A stretch of 34,541 bases of DNA. Origin: Flammeovirga agarivorans. GTDB lineage: Bacteria > Bacteroidota > Bacteroidia > Cytophagales > Flammeovirgaceae. Each line of letters starts with the position of its first letter. Positions within the stretch are counted from its first letter, which is position 1. The stretch is from NCBI RefSeq assembly GCF_012641475.1, contig NZ_JABAIL010000017.1:1-34541 (forward strand), read 5' to 3'. Position numbers and translations under genes: made by a program. Below, one piece after another: positions 17,515-25,144 of this stretch. A model generated the notes under the pieces. The model did not search any database and had not been told where the DNA came from. It was given only the letters and a program-made list of their open reading frames with translations.

Positions 17515-18525
17515 CTATAAATTTTCTGTTAAATAGGTTACTAACTTATTTAATTCATTAGGAGCAAAAGTAACTGTAAAATCACTGTATTTACATAGTG
17601 ATTTTAATGCTGATTCTCTTTGAAAGTTTCCAGCCCCATCAATTACATAAGCTATTTTACAATTTTTCGAATGTAAAAGAGATTGTCTCGATTGAGCCTG
17701 CCCAGCTTTTCTTTCAATGGTACTATTTGTTGTTACTTGAAAACTAACTTCAATTGCACAAAGATTACCAGAAGGTGATTTTACAATTATATCAACAGAT
17801 AGGCTTGTTCTTTCATTGTGGCTAACAGGTAATTTATCTTTGTTAACTCTCCAATTATTAGGTAATTCTTGAATGAGAAAATCTTTAACATATGCTTCAG
17901 TAATATTACCTAAAGAATTAGCTTCAGCACCACCTGTTATTCTACTAACCCAAATATATCTCTCTTTAACGAACTGTTTTAACTTTTCTGTTTTCCCAAT
18001 TAAAGAACCAATTATACATTTTTCAAAAACCCATTCTGGTAATTTAGTGTTGGTAGATAACCCTCCAAAAATTAGAAACATAGCGACATCTTTAACAATG
18101 GGATGTGATTCTATGCTAATATCATCTCGAGAGAGACCATCTCCGTCTATAAAAACATTCTTATTTGACCAGCGTTTCTTTAATGATGAAAAAGTATATT
18201 CATGACTACTCCCATTCCAATTAAATTGTAGTTTATTATTAGGGAAAAAGTCAGAGAAATCACCAAAAAGTTTCTGTAAAGCTTCACCACCTACATCTGA
18301 AAGAATTGATAGGTGTTTTAAAAAATAATTATCTGACAAGCTACTATTAAGTTTTAAAACTTTTAGCCAAGCTTCTGGTTCACTATCAGAAATATTTAAA
18401 ATAGATATAAAATGATCTTGGGTTTTCAGTAAATGAGGAAGAATACTTATTTTTTTCTCCTTTTCAATTATTTCTGAGGGCCAATATTTTAATCCATTGG
18501 ACTCTAATTCCTTAATGTCTCGCAT
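17515..18525 (-). CDS. Candidate type II restriction endonuclease
   Basis: A 336-residue protein directly upstream of the methyltransferase; its TAG stop abuts the methyltransferase ATG. The C-terminal part has the layout of a PD-(D/E)XK nuclease: E210 in GNITEAYVKDF, D245 in LSVDIIVK, then E259 in CAIEVSFQ and a charged stretch TIERKAGQAQSRQ. The usual lysine of ExK is replaced by Ser261, with Gln263 two residues on; variants of this kind exist among restriction enzymes. The N-terminal 200 residues have no recognised domain. Pairing with a methylase makes a type II restriction enzyme the best reading, but I could not match it to a named specificity family, so cleavage site and subtype are unknown. 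Confidence 0.75.
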   Translation of the reverse strand: MRDIKELESNGLKYWPSEIIEKEKKISILPHLLKTQDHFISILNISDSEPEAWLKVLKLNSSLSDNYFLKHLSILSDVGGEALQKLFGDFSDFFPNNKLQFNWNGSSHEYTFSSLKKRWSNKNVFIDGDGLSRDDISIESHPIVKDVAMFLIFGGLSTNTKLPEWVFEKCIIGSLIGKTEKLKQFVKERYIWVSRITGGAEANSLGNITEAYVKDFLIQELPNNWRVNKDKLPVSHNERTSLSVDIIVKSPSGNLCAIEVSFQVTTNSTIERKAGQAQSRQSLLHSKNCKIAYVIDGAGNFQRESALKSLCKYSDFTVTFAPNELNKLVTYLTENL

Positions 18526-18645
18526 AGTAAATCATAAAAATTATATAACACGAATATATCAAAATCAATTTACAGAGAATAAAAAATATGAACTTAATAA
18601 CACAAAGCTTTAACATCAATTTTGATAAGTTTAATAGTTAATAAA

Positions 18646-20094
18646 TTAAAGTTTTAGTTTTTCAATATGAGAGCCATTTTTTTTAATTAAAAATTCCAAT
18701 AATGGACGTAAAGTATTTTCTTCAACACCTAAAAATGCTGTACAATCATTTAGGTTTATTTTAATTTTTGAGTGATTATCTGGTTGAGATAAATTCTTTA
18801 AAAGAAGGTGAGTATCATCAGTAATATTAACTCCTAGGAATGATAAGATATTGTTGCCAATTTTTTCAATCTCAGTGAAATACAAACCATTGTCGTAATA
18901 CTCTTGTACTCTTCTAAAATAGTAAAGGGTAATATCAGTTTGAAGTCCTTCCTCTTTATATAAATAATTGAAATAATTAAGAAATTTGAAAGGTAGTTTA
19001 TAGACAGTAGACTTAATATTGTCTTTTTCTTCAGGGCCATAAGAAATAGAACTTTTGTTGCACAAGTCGATAATGTCTTGGCTTGAGTAATAATATGTTT
19101 TTTCAGGTATTTCTTTTTTTATTGTATTGATAAGATCGGAAAGAGGTAATGTCTTTGTTGGGATGTTGAATTCATGATATAAAACTTTAGACTTTTCTCT
19201 TAGTTTGATATCATCAACTACAAAAAAGTCGCAAAAAGAAGCATAGAATGAATGTTCAGCATCAAATTGTATATTTTGAAAAGTATTAGACCTCTTTTTT
19301 AGGCTATCAGGTTTATAACCTAATAAATCTAAGAGGTAATATGTAGAAGTAAATAATTCGTAGTTATTAGGTTTATAGTTCTTATGATGAAATGCAGACT
19401 TTGCATATTCAATGAAGCTCTGATTTATATTTTTTGATTTTAAAAAGTCGTCAATCCTATGGAAAACTTCTTTATATGGCCAGTTACTTGCGTTGACTTC
19501 GAGTTTAAAACCAATTTCTTCTAAAGACTTTCTATAGGTTTTATAAAAATCTTTGTTAGACAAGTATTGTTTAAAGAAACCTCCAACTTCAACCATGAGG
19601 TCCCAAAAAGAAGAATTATTATCTAAATTCGGGAAAATACTATTTAAATACTTATCATTTTTACTATTTATTAAAATTTCAGAAGGTCTATTTTCATTAT
19701 AGTTTTTAAGCTTTTGAAAAATAGGCTCAATTCCCATTTGAATTAAAAAAGTATCCAATTCTTTATAATTTTCAGAATTTAGGCTGAAAAGATCTTTTAG
19801 GTCAACTAACTCATCTTTTTTATTAAAATATTCTCTTGGAGTTGCTGCTTTCAAAGCAATTTTATCATTTTCCCACCTAATTAAGTGATTATCACAAAGA
19901 GACTCTAAAGTATTTAAGTCTTCAAAGAAATGATCATTTTCGGTGTTGTAACTTTTTAAGAAATCAGAGAAATGAGCTGGAGAATATAGTATTGTAAAAG
20001 TATCTTTATTCTTTATTAAGAAATTATATATGTCAGTATTCTCCTTTCTTTTAAGATTACTTATTACATTCCAATCAAGATAGATTCTTTTCAT
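18646..20094 (-). CDS. PIN-like domain protein, 482 aa, unknown function
   Basis: The N-terminus MKRIYLDWNVISNLK is the opening strand of PIN-type nucleases, with the first acidic residue at Asp7. Further acidic and polar residues are in YSPAHFSDFL (His41, Asp44) and the strand pattern FDAEHSFYASFCDFFVVDD (Asp278, His281, Asp289, Asp294, Asp295), which matches the distal active-site half (D/H...DFFVTDD). The insert of about 230 residues between the two halves and the tail of about 180 residues are unusual, as classical VapC toxins have about 130 residues. No antitoxin gene adjoins it. It is the first gene of the leftward island cluster, 120 bases upstream of the endonuclease-like gene. An RNA- or DNA-cutting defence effector is a reasonable inference, not a demonstrated role. 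Confidence 0.7.
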   Translation of the reverse strand: MKRIYLDWNVISNLKRKENTDIYNFLIKNKDTFTILYSPAHFSDFLKSYNTENDHFFEDLNTLESLCDNHLIRWENDKIALKAATPREYFNKKDELVDLKDLFSLNSENYKELDTFLIQMGIEPIFQKLKNYNENRPSEILINSKNDKYLNSIFPNLDNNSSFWDLMVEVGGFFKQYLSNKDFYKTYRKSLEEIGFKLEVNASNWPYKEVFHRIDDFLKSKNINQSFIEYAKSAFHHKNYKPNNYELFTSTYYLLDLLGYKPDSLKKRSNTFQNIQFDAEHSFYASFCDFFVVDDIKLREKSKVLYHEFNIPTKTLPLSDLINTIKKEIPEKTYYYSSQDIIDLCNKSSISYGPEEKDNIKSTVYKLPFKFLNYFNYLYKEEGLQTDITLYYFRRVQEYYDNGLYFTEIEKIGNNILSFLGVNITDDTHLLLKNLSQPDNHSKIKINLNDCTAFLGVEENTLRPLLEFLIKKNGSHIEKLKL

Positions 20095-20187
20095 TTTAGT
20101 TGACTATGTTTGATAATCCACTAAATATAGACAGCTAAAACGTAATGGTGATACGTTCATATTTTAAATTAAAAAAACTTCTTACCA

Positions 20188-20285
20188 TTTAACAAGTGAA
20201 AGAACCTAACGAAAATAAAACCTATGTTGGTAACTCATTTTCATTAGATTCCACTTGTTAAAAGTAAACAAGTCACTTGTTAAAG
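20188..20285. repeat. Three copies of an 11-base motif CACTTGTTAAA
   Basis: The motif occurs inverted at 20188-20198 (TTTAACAAGTG) and direct at 20252-20262 and 20274-20284. The last copy also forms the palindrome ACAAGTCACTTGT (20268-20280). All lie between the PIN-like gene start and the integrase remnant, in a 265-base stretch with no ORF. They may be recombinase arm sites or an operator; nothing in the sequence decides this. Confidence 0.7.
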
Positions 20286-20359
20286 GGTAACAGCTCATAT
20301 AAAGCAAAAAAGAAATACCTCTATTCTATTTTATAATAAGCTATTAGAGAATTGAAAAT

Positions 20360-21591
20360 TTAGTCTTGAATCAACTCTGAAGTTGAATGGTCAAAGATAT
20401 TCTTTTTGGCTTCCTCCATTTCACGAATCACTTTGTAATCCTGAACTCTCATATACACTTCTTCAGTAATTCGGGAAGAGCTATGACCACACATGGTAGC
20501 AATACTTTCTTTTGACATTCCTAGGTTCAACCAACGTGTAGCAAATGTTTTTCTACCTACCTTTGATGTGAGGTTTTTATTGAAGTTGAGTATAGCATCA
20601 ACTTCTTTCAGGTAGCTATTCAATTTTTCTAATGAAATTCTTGGCATTTCTTCACCACCATATTTTTCGATCATCTTTTCAGCTAGCTCAGAAAAAGGAA
20701 GAATACATGGCCTAGGATTAGATTTAATGGTCTTTTGACGTAAAATTGAAATCATTTTTTGTCCTGAAGCACTAATGTACACGTTTTCAGAAACCTTGAA
20801 GTTTTGTAATTCTCGGTAATGAAATCCTGTTTCACACATAAAAATCAACATATCAGCAATTTTCTGAATTTTTTGAGATCCAAATTTATATGCTTTCAAT
20901 TTAGAATACTCACCTTCAGTCAGAACTACAAAATCAACAGGTTCTCCTTCAGGTTTGACTAAGGCTCCTAGTGGGTCATAATCAATTTCTCCTCTTTGAG
21001 CAGCTTCTTTTGTGACTGTTTTCAATGTTCCTACAATCCTAGCTACAGTATTTTTGTTCAAGAATTCATCAGGTTGATTTTAATTTTTCTGATGTTCCAG
21101 CCAATTGATAAACTTTCTTCCCCATTGAGGATTTAATTCATTCAATTTAACTTCCTTTTGTTGTGTTTCCTGCAAATACTGATTTACACGAGCCAAACGA
21201 ACATGGTAATTCCGAGAAGTACCCGCAGAAAGTTTCAACTCTTTTTGCTGGATCGTTTTACTCATCGCACTGGACAGTTTTACTTGTGGAGCTTCTTTTC
21301 CCATTAAATCATGTACATAAATGTCCTTGATGGGATATTGGGGTGGGGTAGTTCACCATGTTCAATACGGTATTGATTTATTAAGCTCTTGACATCATTT
21401 TCAATGATTCAAAGGGTTTAATTGTCTTCAAAGTGATGTCTTCCTTTGATGAATTGGTGTTTGTCGTCCTAGTTGTTTTTCTTACATCTTACTCCAGTTA
21501 GTTACAAAGGCATTTGAACGTTGATCACCGATCACGATTCTTGCTAAAATGGTCACTTCTAGTTTGTTTTTGATACAAATGAGACTCTCAT
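20360..21591 (-). pseudogene. Decayed tyrosine recombinase (integrase)
   Basis: About 1.23 kb equals the ~410 codons of a full-length Bacteroidota integrase, but the frame is broken. From the 5' end: an arm-binding start MRVSFVSKTN at 21591, a frame change into KLEVTILARIVIGDQRSNAF, further breaks near 21390 and 21330, then a clean N-terminal core-binding segment (21304-21080). An in-frame TAA at 21080-21082 separates this from the catalytic domain, which continues in the same frame and could restart at a TTG at 21061. The catalytic part keeps the Arg of VGRKTFAT, the His of CGHSSSR and the nucleophile Tyr of EEVYMRV; the first Arg position reads GFHYREL, as in IntDOT-like enzymes that lack it. 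It lies 185 bases from the 3' end of tRNA-Arg, the usual position of an element integrase. Confidence 0.85.
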
Positions 21592-21737
21592 TTTCTTTAA
21601 ATTCTTTTTTTCATGATGAATAAAAAATTTGAATAGATAAAAAAGTGGTCACTATGATGAGCTGTCCATCAACGTGTCCACAAAACATGAAAAGCTAAAC
21701 GCTTGATCTCGAATGAGTAGAATTGAAGATTAAAAAT

Positions 21738-21774
21738 AAAAAAAGGTCAACATCTTTCGATATTGACCTTTTTT
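21738..21774 (-). terminator. Terminator downstream of tRNA-Arg genes
   Basis: On the minus strand AAAAAAGGTCAA pairs with TTGACCTTTTTT, extended by AT/AT across one mismatch, and ends in a T run. It starts two bases after the 3' end of the promoter-distal tRNA. Confidence 0.85.
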
Positions 21775-21775
21775 G

Positions 21776-21849
21776 TGATCCCGCCAGGATTCAAACCTGG
21801 AACCTTCACAGCCGTAATGTGATGCTCTATTCAGTTGAGCTACGGAACC
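21776..21849 (-). tRNA. tRNA-Arg (anticodon ACG), distal copy
   Basis: A 74-base cloverleaf on the minus strand: acceptor GGTTCCG/CGGGATC, D stem GCTC/GAGC, anticodon stem TCACA/TGTGA with loop TTACGGC (anticodon ACG), T stem CCAGG/CCTGG, discriminator A. CCA is not encoded. A20 and C35, the bacterial tRNA-Arg identity bases, are present; A34 would be edited to inosine. The D loop has A at 19 and the T loop has T at 56, instead of G19 and C56. It is the copy next to the integrase remnant. Confidence 0.93.
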
Positions 21850-21873
21850 ATTTAGCTTCTTTGGAAAAAGTTG

Positions 21874-21947
21874 TGACCCCGCCAGGATTCAAACCTGGAA
21901 CCTTCACAGCCGTAATGTGATGCTCTATTCAGTTGAGCTACGGAGCC
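21874..21947 (-). tRNA. tRNA-Arg (anticodon ACG), proximal copy
   Basis: Identical to the neighbouring tRNA-Arg(ACG) except at two bases: acceptor GGCTCCG/CGGGGTC has C3-G70 where the other has T3-A70. The 24-base spacer suggests that both are cut from one transcript. The same A19/T56 combination is present. Confidence 0.93.
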
Positions 21948-22050
21948 ATATAGAAGTGCTTTTTCCTTTAAAGCGATGCAAAAGTAGGAGTAATATTCTT
22001 ACTAACCAAATAAATTACATGATAAATTAACAATAAATGTCAACATTTGT

Positions 22051-24882
22051 CTATTGGGGTAGTACTTCACCCATGGCTTGATAGATTGCAGACTGAATAT
22101 TCTCTCTTATATTTTCCTTCGCTAACTTATTATTTCTAGCCGTTGGATATACACGGTTTGATAAGAAGATATATACAATATCATTTTCCGGATCTATCCA
22201 TGCACATGTACCTGTAAACCCTGTATGCCCAAATGTTTTCTTTGGAGCAAGTGGAGAAGTATTTCCTTCATCTCCTCTCAATGGTGGTTTATCCCAGCCT
22301 AAGGCCCTTCTATTCTTAAATCGAACATATGGTTGTCTGTTGTATTTATTGATAGTGGCTTCATCAAAAAACTGATTACCCGCATAGAAACCATTCTGAA
22401 GATTCATTTGCATTAAGATAGCTAGATCATGAGCATTTGAAAAAATACCTGCATGTCCGGCAACACCACCCATTAAATCAGCAGATGGGTCATGAACAAT
22501 GCCTTTAATTAATGATTGTCGGTAATGAATATCCATCTCAGTAGGAGGTATTCGTTTTAAATTGATACCATGAGCTAATGGTAAATACCCTAAATTTCTT
22601 GTACCTAATTTACTGTAAAGCTTAGATTCTAGATAATGATCTAATCGTTTGTCTGTAATTTTTTCAATAGACCTTTGTAAGAAGTAATATCCTAAATCAC
22701 TGTACCAATACCTATAAACATCCTTTGTATATCGTCTTCTTGTTGAAATAGGACTTTCTAATAGCCATTTCCACATACAGTCTTTAATACTATCTGTAGC
22801 AAATAAGTTAGGAGTGATTTCCACATTGTAACCTTTCTTTTTATAACTACTTATATAGGTAGGGTCATACTTCTTGGTTTCTTTATCGTAAACATGCCCC
22901 CAGAAATAGTAGCCACCTCTAAGTGGAGCTGTGTGTGTTAGGAATTGAATTAATCGTATGTTCCCTTTATTTGTTGTATCGGTATCACTGATATAATACT
23001 TTAGTCGATTGTTTACATTCACAGAGTCAACATAATCGAGCATCATCATAGCTTGGGTTGTTGCTGCTACTTTAGTGATAGATGCAATATCATAAACAGT
23101 ACTATTCGTTACAGGTATAGATTTTTCATAGGTAAAATATCCATACGATTTTTCAAATACGATTTTTCCATTTTTTGCGACTACTACTTGGCAACCTGGA
23201 GTGGCTTCAATATTTATGGCATGATTGGCAATACTATCAATCAAGTGATTTAAAACTGCACCGTCCAAACCGACATATGCAGCTTTACCATATCCTAACC
23301 TTTGTAAGCCTTTTACTTTTTCACCCTGATTTAAATCAAATTGATTAGAAATCGAAACGGGTAATTTTCCATTAACATCAGTACATCCAGCGATAAACTG
23401 TGCAGAGGCATATTGTGCTTCTTGATCTATGGAATAATTAATTAAAGTATTTTTAGTTCCTTTTAAATACTTCAGACCATTAGGAGAACCATGAATAGTG
23501 ACTATTACATTAGTTTTTTGTTGTAGTTGATCTATTAACTGTTCCGTCGCATAACTGATTCCAAATCTATGTTTCGAAGAATTTTGATAGCAAACGATAT
23601 TTACAATCACCATATCTTTCTTCTTACATGATTCTAAAAGAAGATTAACCTGACCTGTTGAAAAACTAGAATTTTCAATTCGATGATAGTCATAATCGAT
23701 AAACCTATTCATCATTTCAGAAAAATGATCTTCTTCGTTTTTTAAACCAATACTGATGACTTGATATTTTTTCTTCGTTAAATCTTTAAGAGGTAATAAG
23801 CTGTCAGTATTATCCAATAAGGTCAGAGACTTTTCATACGTTTCAGAGATAATGGCATTAAGTTGTTCATTAGAAGTCGAAGAGTCATTAACTACAGCTT
23901 TCTGACGGTATTTGTAATTCAATACTTTTAGTACCTTTTCGTCAATTACCTCAATATTCAATGTTCCTTTCTTGACAGCATTTCTAACTCCTTTAATTAC
24001 TTCCTCAAAGAAATCAGATACAGCAATAAGGTCATGTCCATTCTGTAAAGCATTGATACTAGATTGTACAGTCTTTAAACCATTGTTACCTGCAGAGAGG
24101 TTTCCTGTAAGAATTAACCCTTGATACTTTAGTGAATCTCTAAGATGTTGAACGATGTTTTTAGTAAAGATAGGAGCGTCGAATAAAACTTCTGTTGGTA
24201 GTATTATTTGTAAACTGTCCTTTACAAGCCCTTTAAGGATAAGTTGATTTTTTTTAGAAAGTTCATCGATATCTTTTATGTAATCGATAGCACTGCCTAC
24301 TAAGATTTTACTCTGATGTATCCCTTTTATTGCAGCTTGATTTTTTAATGTCACATTATTAATGTCCTCTCCAAAGCCATATTCTGTAGAAGCTTCTTTA
24401 TGTATTGATAAGGCATTGGATAAGTAGAAATCAATACCTAAACGATTGGCCTCAACACCTATTTCTTTATATGAGTTATAAGTAAAAACATTACTCTTTA
24501 TGGCTCCCAGATTATAGTTGTCTGGCAAGTATTGGTATTTTTCATTGAGACACTTTAAACTTTCTTGGTTTTTAGCTCCTAATAGAACTTTTACCTTGTT
24601 AGGTAGCTTATTAAGATTAGTAAAATACCTATACAAAGTGGGATTACAATAATCATTAAATAGAACTCCTCCAAGACGATTTTCTCTAGCTAGCGACTTG
24701 ATAAGAGTTTCATTGTTATTTGGTATTCCTAGAATTAATTGTCCTATTTTTTCTTCTAAAGTAAGTTGTGAAAAAAGGCTGTCAACATCTGTTGCATGAG
24801 CTGTTTGTTGGTAACCAAGAATAGAAGTTAAAGTAGTTACAAAAAATAATAGTTTTATATATATGCTTTTTGATTTCGACAT
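22051..24882 (-). CDS. GH3-like (catalytically degenerate) plus serine hydrolase fusion protein
   Basis: A 943-residue exported protein with a signal peptide ending near residue 30. Residues 35-330 have the GH3 N-terminal barrel layout of beta-N-acetylhexosaminidases (LTLEEKIGQLI, RLGGVLFND, TEYGFGED, AIKKG-like helix near 303). A GH3 C-terminal domain follows (to about 530), then a class C beta-lactamase/penicillin-binding-like domain (about 535-943). The serine hydrolase site looks intact: SITK (601-604), YSD (727-729) and GHTGFTG (885-891). The GH3 site does not: the KHFPGHG..D..H loop expected near residue 190 is replaced by ILVGSAIDYI, and the nucleophile position TDAL reads TGNL (259-262). 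The gene probably acts on peptidoglycan or its fragments in the periplasm through the C-terminal domain alone. It stands as a single gene between the tRNA pair and ahcY. Confidence 0.9.
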   Translation of the reverse strand: MSKSKSIYIKLLFFVTTLTSILGYQQTAHATDVDSLFSQLTLEEKIGQLILGIPNNNETLIKSLARENRLGGVLFNDYCNPTLYRYFTNLNKLPNKVKVLLGAKNQESLKCLNEKYQYLPDNYNLGAIKSNVFTYNSYKEIGVEANRLGIDFYLSNALSIHKEASTEYGFGEDINNVTLKNQAAIKGIHQSKILVGSAIDYIKDIDELSKKNQLILKGLVKDSLQIILPTEVLFDAPIFTKNIVQHLRDSLKYQGLILTGNLSAGNNGLKTVQSSINALQNGHDLIAVSDFFEEVIKGVRNAVKKGTLNIEVIDEKVLKVLNYKYRQKAVVNDSSTSNEQLNAIISETYEKSLTLLDNTDSLLPLKDLTKKKYQVISIGLKNEEDHFSEMMNRFIDYDYHRIENSSFSTGQVNLLLESCKKKDMVIVNIVCYQNSSKHRFGISYATEQLIDQLQQKTNVIVTIHGSPNGLKYLKGTKNTLINYSIDQEAQYASAQFIAGCTDVNGKLPVSISNQFDLNQGEKVKGLQRLGYGKAAYVGLDGAVLNHLIDSIANHAINIEATPGCQVVVAKNGKIVFEKSYGYFTYEKSIPVTNSTVYDIASITKVAATTQAMMMLDYVDSVNVNNRLKYYISDTDTTNKGNIRLIQFLTHTAPLRGGYYFWGHVYDKETKKYDPTYISSYKKKGYNVEITPNLFATDSIKDCMWKWLLESPISTRRRYTKDVYRYWYSDLGYYFLQRSIEKITDKRLDHYLESKLYSKLGTRNLGYLPLAHGINLKRIPPTEMDIHYRQSLIKGIVHDPSADLMGGVAGHAGIFSNAHDLAILMQMNLQNGFYAGNQFFDEATINKYNRQPYVRFKNRRALGWDKPPLRGDEGNTSPLAPKKTFGHTGFTGTCAWIDPENDIVYIFLSNRVYPTARNNKLAKENIRENIQSAIYQAMGEVLPQ

Positions 24883-25107
24883 CAGAAATGATAACGCTTA
24901 CAATATTATTTGATGCTATAAATAAGACACTTTATAGTAAATACGAAAATAAAACTATTATATGAATTCCATGAATAGAATGACGATTCTTTAGTTAAAT
25001 ATTTAATAGTTTTAAAAATTTCACATTTTATCTAAACAATTTCATACCAAAAGATTGTTTATTAAACAGTTCATATCAACACTGTATATCAATTCTTAAA
25101 ATTGTTG

Positions 25108-25115
25108 TACATTTG
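25108..25115 (+). promoter_or_regulatory. Probable -7 promoter element for ahcY
   Basis: TACATTTG matches the Bacteroidota -7 consensus TAnnTTTG, 29 bases before the GTG start. A TTG box at the ideal distance is not evident, so the call rests on the -7 element and position. Confidence 0.5.
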
Positions 25116-25144
25116 CGATTCGAAATCATTAAAAACTTTATACC

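Noticed and set aside
17873-18205. Plus-strand open frame of 110 codons, considered as an antisense antitoxin or immunity gene
   Set aside because: It lies fully within the endonuclease-like gene and shows only mirrored composition.
18834-19040. Second minus-strand frame inside the PIN-like gene
   Set aside because: Overlaps the longer gene on the same strand in another frame, Leu/Ile/Lys-rich low-complexity shadow.
20188-20285. A small CRISPR array made of the CACTTGTTAAA copies
   Set aside because: Copies are short, in mixed orientation and unevenly spaced, with no cas genes nearby.
21723-21920. Open frame of 65 codons on the plus strand
   Set aside because: It runs through both tRNA-Arg genes and their terminator on the opposite strand; the repeated peptide comes from the duplicated tRNA.
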